Shown here: positions 8,771-15,672 of the stretch, one piece after another
Layout: each line of letters opens with the position of its first letter
How positions within the stretch are numbered: the stretch's first letter is position 1
Assembly (NCBI GenBank): GCA_021414305.1
Contig: JAIOOS010000028.1
Span: 1-64,000 of the forward strand
Source: Burkholderiales bacterium
GTDB taxonomy: Bacteria > Pseudomonadota > Gammaproteobacteria > Burkholderiales > Burkholderiaceae_C
Direction of reading: 5' to 3'
Length of the DNA: 64,000 bases
Notes under the pieces: generated by a model
The model's database searches: none
Told to the model about the DNA's origin: nothing
Seen by the model: only the letters and a program-made list of their open reading frames with translations
Program-made: the position numbers and the translations under genes

Positions 8771-10023
8771 ACCCGGCTCGCGATGCCGAGCACGGGCTCG
8801 AAGATCCACTCGATCAGGCGACGCCGGTCGAGCACGACGTCGGCGTCGAGCTGCATGCCGGGGGCCAGAGCCTGCGAGGAGCCGTACGCGGCAACGTCCT
8901 GCTTGTCGAGACGAACGGTGATGCGATACAGCGGCTCGCCAGAGGCCACGCCGCCGGCCAGCGGCAGGCCGGCGAGCTCGGTGGGTTGCAGAGGTGCCTT
9001 CGAGACCTGCACCACCTGCCCGCTCTGGTGGCCGAACTTCTGGTACGGGAAGGCCTGGTAGCGAAGCATCACGGTCTGGTCGGGGCGGACGAATCCGATG
9101 GCGCTCGACGGGGCGAAGAGCTGCGCCTGCAGGCGCGTGTCGGCGGGGATCAAGCTCGCCATCGCGCCAGCGGCGGAGACGCTCTGTCCCACCTCGGCAA
9201 CGACGGCGGAGACCGTGCCGTCCTGGGGGGCGCGCACGACGATCCGCTGACGCGCAGCGTTTTCCGCAGACTGTGCCGCCACGACCGCAAGGTCGCGGTC
9301 GATCTCCCCTTGCGCTGCACGGGCGCGCAAGGGGAGCTCCCGACGCTCGGCCTGCAGGGAGGCGATCTCGCGCAGGTGGGCGGCCCGCTGCCGCTCGAGC
9401 GCGATCAACTGGGCCTTGACGCCGAACAAGTCCTCCGACTTCGAGCGGACCTGCGCGTCGGACACGTAGTTCTCGGCGCGGAAGGCCTTGTATTGGGCCA
9501 GCGCCTCCTCGGCCAGCTGCTGGCGCTGGCGCTGCAGCATCTGCTCCTCGGCCAGGGTGCCGAGCTCGCGCTGCATCGCTTCGAGGCGCCGGTCGAGCGC
9601 CGCCAGGCGGGTGGCTTCAAGTTGGGACTGCTGTGCCGACGTACCGCGCAGGCTTTGCTGACGGGCGGTGAGGCTTGACTCGACGGCGGCTTGGGTATCG
9701 CCCGAGAGGCTCGACTGGCCGACAGCCAGAACGAACAGGGTGTCTCCCTGTCGCACCGGCTGCCCTTCTCGGACACGGACCTCGACGACGATGGCGCTCA
9801 ACGGTGCGACCAGCCGGATCACTCCTCGGTCGGGCGCCAGAAAGCCGATGACGCGCGCCTTGCGCGCGTATTCACCGACCGAAAGGAAGGCGATAACAAG
9901 GGTGGCAGCGATCAAAACGAAACCGGTCGCGACCCACAAAGGTACCGGTCGCGTTAGTTGAACGGCGCCAAGCCACGCTTGTTGGTTGCTAGCTACTGCC
10001 TCTGGTCGAAAGAGCTTGTGCAC
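8767..10023 (-). CDS. HlyD-family periplasmic adaptor of the peptide exporter
   Basis: A 418-aa membrane-fusion protein linking the inner-membrane ABC exporter to an outer-membrane channel. There is a short cytoplasmic N-terminus (LFRPEAVASNQQAWLG), one membrane helix at about 27-50, a split lipoyl-like domain, a long alpha-helical hairpin rich in Gln/Arg/Leu (about 125-260) and a C-terminal beta-barrel region. No ATG exists in the right place. GTG 10023 (VHKLFRPEAV) fits the family N-terminus and lies 70 nt after the precursor gene, although its Shine-Dalgarno is weak. The open frame extends into the precursor gene, which would be an unlikely start. No TolC-like gene is present nearby. Confidence 0.92.
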   Translation of the reverse strand: MHKLFRPEAVASNQQAWLGAVQLTRPVPLWVATGFVLIAATLVIAFLSVGEYARKARVIGFLAPDRGVIRLVAPLSAIVVEVRVREGQPVRQGDTLFVLAVGQSSLSGDTQAAVESSLTARQQSLRGTSAQQSQLEATRLAALDRRLEAMQRELGTLAEEQMLQRQRQQLAEEALAQYKAFRAENYVSDAQVRSKSEDLFGVKAQLIALERQRAAHLREIASLQAERRELPLRARAAQGEIDRDLAVVAAQSAENAARQRIVVRAPQDGTVSAVVAEVGQSVSAAGAMASLIPADTRLQAQLFAPSSAIGFVRPDQTVMLRYQAFPYQKFGHQSGQVVQVSKAPLQPTELAGLPLAGGVASGEPLYRITVRLDKQDVAAYGSSQALAPGMQLDADVVLDRRRLIEWIFEPVLGIASRV

Positions 10024-10093
10024 GACGCAGCCGGCGACCGTCGCTAGTCGATTTGCGCTGGGAAAGTGGCCGGCGCCAGCGCCGGTGGCCTTT

Positions 10094-10234
10094 TTACCAG
10101 CCCTTGTTGGGCAAGGCAGACTGTTGAATCCCCGCACCCGAAACCTGACGCAGTTGATCCTGCGTCAAGCGGGTGGGTGTCGGCACCGTCGATGCCGCGA
10201 CGGGCTTCGAGGACTGCGGCTGTTGCTGTTGCAT
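10094..10234 (-). CDS. Putative secreted-peptide precursor with double-glycine-type leader
   Basis: A 46-aa product beginning MQQQQPQSSKPVAAS. AGGAG stands five to six bases before the ATG, which fixes the start. The end of the leader, RLTQDQLRQVSGA, fits the double-glycine consensus at every key position: L-12, L-7, V-4, G-2, A-1. Cleavage after GA (residue 34) would release GIQQSALPNKGW, 12 residues, with no Cys, Ser/Thr cluster or other obvious modification residues. The leader is long and Gln/Pro/Thr-rich at its N-terminus. It lies directly upstream of the HlyD and C39 exporter genes, on the same strand, and has a lux-box-like dyad about 75 nt upstream. It could be a signalling peptide or a microcin-like toxin. 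I see no immunity gene, which leans toward a signal. Confidence 0.8.
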   Translation of the reverse strand: MQQQQPQSSKPVAASTVPTPTRLTQDQLRQVSGAGIQQSALPNKGW

Positions 10235-10306
10235 GAGGGCTCCTGGATTCGACTGGTGTGCACTCAAGCGCACCAATCGATTTCAACAGGCATGCCCAAA
10301 ATATGT

Positions 10307-10326
10307 AACTGTCAACTCTTACAGTG
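10307..10326. promoter_or_regulatory. lux-box-like operator upstream of the peptide precursor
   Basis: The 20-mer AACTGTCAACTCTTACAGTG has the CTG-N10-CAG layout of lux/rhl boxes. It lies 73 nt before the precursor start and contains TTGACA on the minus strand, a consensus -35. It shares 14 of 20 positions, including CTGTCAAC, with the box upstream of the luxR gene at 10385-11098. A clear -10 is not seen, as expected if an activator is needed. Confidence 0.55.
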
Positions 10327-10384
10327 TGCAGTGGCTCACGCTCGTGGCACTGACGAATGTGCCGCACTTGGCGACCCATTGAAG

Positions 10385-11098
10385 CTAGCGGATCAATCCC
10401 AGGCGCAGTGCCTTCAAAACGGCCTGATGCTTGTTTACGCACCCTAGCTTGTGGGTAGCGTTGTTTACGTGCAATGCAGCTGTCCGCTCGCTGATGCCGA
10501 GCACGCTACCAACTTCCCAGGCCGTCTTGCCCTCCATCGTCCAGCGCAGGGTTTCCAGCTCACGCGGCGTCAACGCTGGTGCACCGGGGGCGCTGGGCGC
10601 TGGTGCCAAAATCCGCTGGGCGGCATCTTGGGCATGGACCGCAAACAGTTGGAGGTCGGCGACAAGCCTGGTGACGGCGACACTGTCGGTCGGAATCGGC
10701 TGATCCCGATCCACGCCCAGTACAAAGTGTCGCCCTTCCGGCATGTGCAGGGCCATTGCAATCCCACTTCGAATCCCAAAGCGCGCCTGCTCCTCCCACA
10801 TGGGGCCAAGCCCCTGCTTCGCATAGGTGCTCTGGTCCCAGATGATCGGCACGCTGTTGCGCTTGCAGTGCTGCATAACCGGATCGCGACGTGATCTCGT
10901 CGTGTCTTCGAACGCCTCCTTGTAGTCGTGCGGCGTGTTATCGATCCCAATGAATTCGGCTTGCCCAAGGTGGTGATCGATGACCAGCGTAGCTGCGACC
11001 GTCTCAAAGCCCAGGTGCTTAGCGAAACGCACAACCTCGCTTTGAAGCTCGTCCCTGGTACGAGTCGACAAGACGGCAGTGAAATTGGACTCAAGCAT
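10385..11098 (-). CDS. LuxR-family regulator with autoinducer-binding domain (upstream of precursor)
   Basis: A 237-aa regulator. The ligand domain (about 10-160) keeps D72-P73 and W87 (IIWDQSTY), but the first pocket tryptophan of AHL receptors is a tyrosine (Y59). The HTH is canonical: ALTPRELETLRW, EGKTAWEVGSVLGISERTAALHVNNATHKLG, then NKHQAVLKALRLGLIR. The ATG at 11098 is used; a TTG nine bases upstream is possible, and neither has a strong Shine-Dalgarno. It is 150 nt upstream of the precursor, co-directional, and has its own CTG-N10-CAG dyad 55 nt before the start. The C-terminal 15 residues are almost identical to those of the other LuxR protein in the locus, so the two are paralogs. 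It is the likely direct regulator of the peptide genes. Confidence 0.88.
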   Translation of the reverse strand: MLESNFTAVLSTRTRDELQSEVVRFAKHLGFETVAATLVIDHHLGQAEFIGIDNTPHDYKEAFEDTTRSRRDPVMQHCKRNSVPIIWDQSTYAKQGLGPMWEEQARFGIRSGIAMALHMPEGRHFVLGVDRDQPIPTDSVAVTRLVADLQLFAVHAQDAAQRILAPAPSAPGAPALTPRELETLRWTMEGKTAWEVGSVLGISERTAALHVNNATHKLGCVNKHQAVLKALRLGLIR

Positions 11099-11152
11099 GT
11101 TTGTCAACGGTCACGCGACGGGGAAAGAGTCCGCACGAGGACATTCTTATCA

Positions 11153-11172
11153 CCCTGACAACGTTGACAGAT
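11153..11172. promoter_or_regulatory. lux-box-like operator upstream of luxR
   Basis: The 20-mer CCCTGACAACGTTGACAGAT has CTG-N10-CAG spacing and 7 of 10 symmetric pairs around a CAACGTTG core. It is 55 nt upstream of the minus-strand luxR start and overlaps TTGTCA, a -35-like hexamer. Read on the minus strand it matches the precursor's box at 14 of 20 positions, suggesting autoregulation by the same factor. Confidence 0.55.
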
Positions 11173-11334
11173 GGCAACGACGAGAGGGCTTGTCACACTC
11201 GCTCACCATCAACGGCTCAATGGAGCACCGCCATCGACTCGACGACGACAACAATGACCCCCGCTTGGATCGTTTACGCATGGCCCCCTCTATTGTGGCA
11301 GGCTAGCCGCGCACCGCAGTTGCACCTGACACAT

Positions 11335-11376
11335 CTCAGCACACGTGTGCTGAGCTTCGGTGACGAAGAGTCACCG
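11335..11376. repeat. Perfect 20-bp palindrome plus adjacent 7-bp-arm dyad
   Basis: CTCAGCACACGTGTGCTGAG at 11335-11354 is a perfect palindrome with a CACGTG centre. Four bases further, CGGTGAC-gaaga-GTCACCG (11358-11376) forms a second dyad. Neither is followed by a T-tract, so protein binding is more likely than termination. They lie between the luxR promoter region and the 52-aa gene. Confidence 0.6.
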
Positions 11377-11469
11377 TGCACCGGGCAGACCCTCTGGGGC
11401 GACTCGACTGCCAAGCAGTCCGCCGGTGTCGCGTGGGATTGGGTCGAAGTCCAGGAGGGTGTGGTCGCG

Positions 11470-11628
11470 ATGGCCGATCCGCTCGGTGTCGTGACCAACC
11501 TCAAGCTGCTCGACGAACGCGGCGAGGCCTTGAACCAGAGCGAGGTCGCGGTGCAGCTGCACCAGCTGGTTCACGCCCTACCCTGGCAAACCGAAGTGCG
11601 CCGCGCCCTGCACCCCGCGCACTGCTGA
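11470..11628 (+). CDS. Small conserved-looking hypothetical protein
   Basis: A 52-aa product starting MADPLGVVTNLKLLDERGEA and containing LHQLVHALPWQTEVRRAL. AGGAGG lies 11 nt before the ATG, which decides this start. The reading frame stays open upstream and the preceding WDWVEVQEGVV looks protein-like, so a longer form (for example from 11254) cannot be excluded. It has no signal peptide or membrane helix. The pattern resembles short uncharacterised proteins I have seen in Burkholderiales, but I assign no function. It is followed after 149 nt by another small plus-strand gene, and a CCGCC-TTCG-GGCGG tetraloop hairpin (11711-11724) lies between them. Confidence 0.5.
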   Translation: MADPLGVVTNLKLLDERGEALNQSEVAVQLHQLVHALPWQTEVRRALHPAHC

Positions 11629-11777
11629 TCCAGCCGCTTGCGCCGTCCGGCCACCCCCGGAACCAACTGTCGCAAATTTCACGAAAGCCCTTGCAATTGC
11701 CCTTCCCGGTCCGCCTTCGGGCGGGGTACCCTCGGGACTCCCCCGCTGAAAAGCCCACCGAGATCCGACCCGGGACA

Positions 11778-12062
11778 ATGAAAGAGTACCGACTTCTGGC
11801 CTGGCCCGAGCTGACCTCGGAGTTCCAGCGCACTGCACACCGCCGGGTCCTGAGCGATCTCTCGCTGCGCTACATGACATCCGCCCAGCTCATCGAGGTG
11901 AGCGGCCTGAAGAAGGGCGAGCTCAAGGTCTTCCTGAGCATGCTCGACGCCCGCGGCCTGCTCGACGAGCGCGACGGCACCGCTCCCGACTCCTTCCTCG
12001 ACTCCATCGGCAAGCTGGGCTGGTTCCGCCGCCCCGGCGCGCCGACGCACGACGGCCGCTGA
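11778..12062 (+). CDS. Hypothetical protein, possible winged-helix fold
   Basis: A 94-aa product starting MKEYRLLAWPELTSEFQRTAHRR. The middle (MTSAQLIEVSGLKKGELKVFLSMLDARGLLDER) has the spacing of a helix-turn-helix or winged-helix motif: a short helix, a recognition-like helix, then a turn and a beta hairpin region. The C-terminus ends in GWFRRPG. It converges with the ferredoxin gene across a 27-nt gap. The role is unknown; DNA binding is only a structural guess. Confidence 0.7.
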   Translation: MKEYRLLAWPELTSEFQRTAHRRVLSDLSLRYMTSAQLIEVSGLKKGELKVFLSMLDARGLLDERDGTAPDSFLDSIGKLGWFRRPGAPTHDGR

Positions 12063-12089
12063 CCCCGCCGAGCGCTGCCGCGGGAGCGG

Positions 12090-12428
12090 TCAGTGCTTCT
12101 CCTTGGCGTGGTTGATCGAGTACTTCGGGATCTCGACGGTCACGTTCTCGCGCTTCAGGATCGCCTGACACGACAGCCGCGACGTCGGCTCCAGCCCCCA
12201 GGCGCGATCCAGCAGGTCTTCCTCGCTCTCGTCGGGCTCGCCCAGTGAAGCGAAGCCTTCGCGCACGACGACGTGGCAGGTGGTGCAAGCACAGCTCATC
12301 TCGCAGGCATGCTCGATCTCGACGCCGTTCTCGAGCAGCGCCTCGCAGATCGACTCGCCGGGCGCGGCCTCGATCTCCTTGCCCTCGGGGCAGTACTCCG
12401 GGTGCGGCAGAACCTTGATGATCGGCAC
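12090..12428 (-). CDS. fdx: ISC-type [2Fe-2S] ferredoxin
   Basis: A 112-aa ferredoxin that donates electrons for Fe-S cluster assembly on IscU. The cluster ligands C42, C48, C51 and C87 fall at the same positions as in E. coli Fdx, within HACEMSCACTTCHVVV and RLSCQAI. The start is GTG 12428, two bases after the hscA stop, so the pair is translationally coupled. It is the last gene of the isc operon; no iscX follows. Confidence 0.97.
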   Translation of the reverse strand: MPIIKVLPHPEYCPEGKEIEAAPGESICEALLENGVEIEHACEMSCACTTCHVVVREGFASLGEPDESEEDLLDRAWGLEPTSRLSCQAILKRENVTVEIPKYSINHAKEKH

Positions 12429-12430
12429 GG

Positions 12431-14281
12431 TCAGACGTCCTCGACGCGGCGGCCCGCCAGGGCACGGCGGATGCCGCGGTTCATGCGCTCGGCGGCGAAG
12501 GCTTCGGTGCCCTCGCCCAACGCCTTGAGCGCGTCGTCGATCGCGAAGCGATCCTCGCTCGGCCGCACGGCGGCGAGACGGGCCACCAGACCGTCGACCG
12601 CGCCCCGCTCCTCCGCGGACAGCAGGTCGCCGTCGGCGGCGAGTGCCGTGGCCGTCGCCGCGAGCAGGCGATCGGCGTCGACCTGGGCCTCGCGCAGGCT
12701 GCGCGCGGCCATGTCGGCTTCGGCGGTCTGAAAGCTCTCGCCCAGCATCCTCGCGACTTCCTCGTCCGTGAGGCCGAAGCTCGGCTTGACCACCACGGTG
12801 GACTCGACGCCGGCCGTTTCCTCACGCGCGCTCACCGCGAGCAGGCCATCGGCATCGACGGTGAAGCTGACCTTGATTCGCGCCGCGCCAGCGACCATCG
12901 GCGGAATGCCGCGCAGCTCGAAGCGGGCGAGCGAGCGACAATCGGCCACCAGCTCGCGCTCGCCCTGGACGACGTGGATCGCCATCGCCGTCTGCCCGTC
13001 CTGGAAGGTGGTGAACTCCTGCGCTCGTGCAGTCGGGATCGGGCTGTTGCGCGGAATGATGCGTTCGACCAGCCCGCCCATGGTCTCCAGGCCGAGCGAG
13101 AGCGGGATCACGTCGAGCAGCAGCACGCTGGTGGCGGCCGCATTGCCGGCGAGCGCCTCGGCCTGGATCGCCGCGCCGATCGCCACGACTTCGTCGGGAT
13201 CGAGGTCGATCAGCGGTGGCCGGCCGAAAAGCTCGCCCACAGCCTGCTGCACCAGCGGCATGCGCGTCGAGCCGCCGACCAGGACCACGCCGTCGATGCC
13301 GCTCGCCTTGACCTTGGCGTCGCGCAGCGCCTGGCGCGCCGCGGCGAGGGTTCGGTCGACGAACGGCCGGGCGACGGCTTCGAGTTCGGTCCGGTCGATC
13401 TGCAGGCTGAACGGCCTGCCGCCCAGGGTGCAGGCGAAGCGGACCTCGTTCGCGGCAGACAGCCCTTCCTTCGCCGCCCGGGCCGCGACGATCGCCGCCC
13501 GGCGATCCCCGGCCGAGACGGCGGTCGCGCCGCCCTTCTCCACCGCCCAGGCGGCCAGCGCCGCGTCGATGTCGTCGCCGCCCAGCGCCGAGTCGCCGCC
13601 CGTGGCCACCACCTCGAACACGCCCTTCGTCATGCGCAGGATCGATATGTCGAAGGTGCCGCCGCCGAGGTCGTACACCGCGTAAAGGCCTTCGGAAGCG
13701 TTGTCCAGACCGTAGGCGATCGCGGCGGCGGTCGGCTCGCTGATCAGGCGCAGCACGTTCAGGCCCGCCAGTTCGGCCGCGGCCTTGGTCGCTTGGCGCT
13801 GGGAGTCGTCGAAGTACGCCGGCACGGTGACGACGGCGCCGAACAGATCGTCGGCGAAGGTGTCCTCGGCGCGCTGCCGGAGCGTCGCCAGGATCTCGGC
13901 GGAGATCTCGACCGGGGACTTCAGGCCGGCGGCGGTCTGCAGCCGCACCATGCCCGGCGCATCGACGAAGTCGTACGGCAGGCGCGCATCGACGTCCGCG
14001 CGGCCCCGCCCCATCAGGCGCTTCACGGAAACGATCGTGTTCACCGGATCGGCCACCGCCTGGTCGAGGGCGCGCTGGCCGATCTCGGTCCGGCCGTCGC
14101 CGCGATAGCGAACCGCCGAGGGCAGGATCGTCCGGCCGTCGGCGTCGGGCAGGCACTCGGCGACGCCGTTGCGCACCGCGGCGACGAGCGAGTGGGTCGT
14201 GCCCAGGTCGATGCCGACGACGTGACGCCGCTGATGCGGATCGGGCGACGCCCCAGGCTCGGAGATCTGCAGCAGGGCCAT
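12431..14281 (-). CDS. hscA: Fe-S assembly Hsp70 chaperone HscA
   Basis: A 616-aa specialised DnaK relative that, with HscB, helps release the Fe-S cluster from IscU in an ATP-dependent way. The nucleotide-binding domain opens with GIDLGTTHSLVAAVRNG near residue 24 and includes VYDLGGGTFDISIL and VLVGGSTRMPLV. The substrate-binding domain starts around residue 385 with the linker LLLDVIPLSLGLETMGG. The C-terminal lid is helical. Length is typical of HscA and shorter than DnaK. The start ATG is two bases past the hscB stop. Confidence 0.98.
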   Translation of the reverse strand: MALLQISEPGASPDPHQRRHVVGIDLGTTHSLVAAVRNGVAECLPDADGRTILPSAVRYRGDGRTEIGQRALDQAVADPVNTIVSVKRLMGRGRADVDARLPYDFVDAPGMVRLQTAAGLKSPVEISAEILATLRQRAEDTFADDLFGAVVTVPAYFDDSQRQATKAAAELAGLNVLRLISEPTAAAIAYGLDNASEGLYAVYDLGGGTFDISILRMTKGVFEVVATGGDSALGGDDIDAALAAWAVEKGGATAVSAGDRRAAIVAARAAKEGLSAANEVRFACTLGGRPFSLQIDRTELEAVARPFVDRTLAAARQALRDAKVKASGIDGVVLVGGSTRMPLVQQAVGELFGRPPLIDLDPDEVVAIGAAIQAEALAGNAAATSVLLLDVIPLSLGLETMGGLVERIIPRNSPIPTARAQEFTTFQDGQTAMAIHVVQGERELVADCRSLARFELRGIPPMVAGAARIKVSFTVDADGLLAVSAREETAGVESTVVVKPSFGLTDEEVARMLGESFQTAEADMAARSLREAQVDADRLLAATATALAADGDLLSAEERGAVDGLVARLAAVRPSEDRFAIDDALKALGEGTEAFAAERMNRGIRRALAGRRVEDV

Positions 14282-14283
14282 GC

Positions 14284-14802
14284 TCAGGTCTCCATGGCCG
14301 CGAGCCGGTCGCTCACGTCGGCGGCGAAGCGCTCCACGAACATCAGCGCGCGCACCTGTCGGGCCGCGCGCTCGTAGTCGGCCACGGCATCGATCGAGCG
14401 GGTCAGCTCCGCGTAGGCGCCTTGGCGGTGGGCGTCGATGTCGGCAGCGATCGCCTCGACCGCCGCGAGCGTGCCTGCCTCATCGAGACCCTCGCGCCAG
14501 GCCATCTGCTGCATCAGGAACTCGGCGGGCATCGCGGTGTTGTCCTCGGCACGGATCGGCACTCCGGCGAGTTCGCACAGGTAGGCAGCCCGCTTCAACG
14601 GATCCTTGAGCCGCTCGTAGGCTTCGTTGACGCGCACCGCCCACTGCATCGCCGCCCGCTGCGCCGCCGCGCCCCCGGCGGCGAACCGGTCCGGATGCAC
14701 CTCGGCCTGTACCGCGCGTCGCCGGGCGGCGAGATCGTCGGCGTCGAGCGCGAAACGGCGCGGCAGGTCGAAGAGGGCGAAGTCGTCGCGATCGAACAGC
14801 AT
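14284..14802 (-). CDS. hscB: Fe-S assembly J-domain co-chaperone HscB
   Basis: A 172-aa J-protein that delivers IscU to HscA and stimulates its ATPase. The J-domain carries the HPD triad (VHPDRF, about residues 36-38), and the C-terminal three-helix part has the EFLMQQMAWREGL segment that binds IscU. Starts are ATG 14802 or the in-frame TTG six bases upstream. Neither has a Shine-Dalgarno, because the T-tract of a strong terminator hairpin occupies that place. Expression may therefore depend on readthrough or on leaderless-like initiation. Confidence 0.96.
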   Translation of the reverse strand: MLFDRDDFALFDLPRRFALDADDLAARRRAVQAEVHPDRFAAGGAAAQRAAMQWAVRVNEAYERLKDPLKRAAYLCELAGVPIRAEDNTAMPAEFLMQQMAWREGLDEAGTLAAVEAIAADIDAHRQGAYAELTRSIDAVADYERAARQVRALMFVERFAADVSDRLAAMET

Positions 14803-14805
14803 GGT

Positions 14806-14836
14806 CAAAAAAGAGAAGGGCCCGCTTCGCGGGCCC
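14806..14836 (-). terminator. Strong intrinsic terminator inside the isc operon
   Basis: On the minus strand GGGCCCGC / GCGGGCCC form an 8-bp GC stem with a 3-nt loop, followed directly by CCTTCTCTTTTTT-like sequence. It lies between iscA and hscB, and its T-tract touches the hscB start. By sequence it is one of the best terminators in the window, so it should separate iscRSUA from hscBA-fdx, partially or conditionally. Confidence 0.8.
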
Positions 14837-14848
14837 GCTGAATTCAGC

Positions 14849-14886
14849 GAAGCGTCAAATCATCGAAGCGTCGAACGAGCGAAGCG
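14849..14886. repeat. Three short direct repeats at 16-bp spacing
   Basis: GAAGCGTC, GAAGCGTC and GAAGCG begin at 14849, 14865 and 14881, exactly 16 bp apart, between the iscA stop and the hscB terminator. The regular spacing suggests either a small slippage-derived repeat or protein binding on nearly the same DNA face. No function is known to me. Confidence 0.5.
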
Positions 14887-14889
14887 CCC

Positions 14890-15213
14890 TTACACCCGGA
14901 ACGATTCGCCGCAGCCGCAGCGATCTTTCTCGCGCGGATTGCTGAACTTGAAGCCTTCGTTCAGGCCCTCGCGAACGAAGTCGAGCTCGGTGCCGTCGAT
15001 GTAAGGCAGGCTCTTGGGGTCGACGATGACCTTGACGCCGTGGTCCTCGAAGACCTGGTCTTCGGGGAGAAAGTCGTCGGCGTACTCGAGCTTGTAGGCC
15101 AGGCCCGAGCAGCCGGTCGTCTTCACGCCCAGGCGAACGCCGACGCCCTTGCCGCGCTTGCCCAGATAACGGGTGACGTGGCGGGCCGCTGCCTCGGTGA
15201 GGGTGACCGCCAT
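14890..15213 (-). CDS. iscA: A-type Fe-S carrier IscA
   Basis: A 107-aa A-type carrier that receives and passes on Fe-S clusters. The three cysteines lie exactly where E. coli IscA has them: C35 in TTGCSGLAY, and C99 and C101 in DRCGCGESF. The start ATG at 15213 (MAVTLTEAAARH) lies one base past the iscU stop, giving TGAcATG coupling; an upstream extension would overlap iscU and is not family-like. Confidence 0.97.
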   Translation of the reverse strand: MAVTLTEAAARHVTRYLGKRGKGVGVRLGVKTTGCSGLAYKLEYADDFLPEDQVFEDHGVKVIVDPKSLPYIDGTELDFVREGLNEGFKFSNPREKDRCGCGESFRV

Positions 15214-15214
15214 G

Positions 15215-15640
15215 TCAGTGGCTCGCCGCTTCCGGGCTGGGCTGGCGCGCGCGCTCGACCGCGTTCTTCGCCTTGTAGTCGCTGACCGCGGCCTTGATCG
15301 CATCCTCAGCGAGGATCGAGCAGTGGATCTTCACCGGCGGCAACGCCAGCTCCTGGGCGATGTGCGTGTTCTTGATCGTCAGGGCCTCGTCGAGCGACTT
15401 GCCCTTGACCCACTCGGTGACGAGCGAGCTCGAGGCGATCGCCGAGCCGCAGCCGTAGGTCTTGAACTTCGCGTCCTCGATCAGACCCGTCTCGGGGTTG
15501 ACCTTGATCTGCAGCTTCATCACGTCGCCGCAGGCCGGCGCCCCGACCATGCCGGTGCCGACCGAGTCGTCGCCCTTGTCGAACGAGCCGACGTTGCGCG
15601 GATTCTCGTAGTGCTCCACGACTTTCGCGCTGTATGCCAT
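15215..15640 (-). CDS. iscU: Fe-S cluster scaffold IscU
   Basis: A 141-aa scaffold on which IscS-derived sulfur and iron are assembled. The three cluster cysteines are C37 (GAPACGDVM), C64 (YGCGSAIASSS) and C107 in the HscA-recognition segment LPPVKIHCSIL. Length is normal, with an extra C-terminal tail of about 12 residues. AGGAG sits before the ATG at 15640. It lies 32 nt after iscS. Confidence 0.98.
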   Translation of the reverse strand: MAYSAKVVEHYENPRNVGSFDKGDDSVGTGMVGAPACGDVMKLQIKVNPETGLIEDAKFKTYGCGSAIASSSLVTEWVKGKSLDEALTIKNTHIAQELALPPVKIHCSILAEDAIKAAVSDYKAKNAVERARQPSPEAASH

Positions 15641-15672
15641 TTCTTTTCTCCTGGAATTCTTCGCTCGGCGAA

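Larger units (their letters stand above)
11099..11469. other. Intergenic control region, no convincing gene
   Basis: These 371 nt separate luxR (minus) from a small plus-strand gene. They hold a CTG-N10-CAG dyad, a TGTCAAC half-site at 11102-11108 next to the luxR start, and a perfect 20-bp palindrome with a second dyad beside it. A plus-strand frame from ATG 11254 runs through the palindromes into the 52-aa gene, but has no Shine-Dalgarno and unusual composition, so I do not call it. Confidence 0.6.

Noticed and set aside
9986..10447. A plus-strand frame overlapping the peptide precursor
   Set aside because: It lacks a Shine-Dalgarno and spans the lux-box-like operator. The opposite strand has a well-formed small gene with leader motif and exporter context.
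11254..11469. A longer start for the 52-aa gene
   Set aside because: No Shine-Dalgarno at 11254, and the sequence would run through two dyads. AGGAGG before 11470 is far better. Kept as an alternative only.
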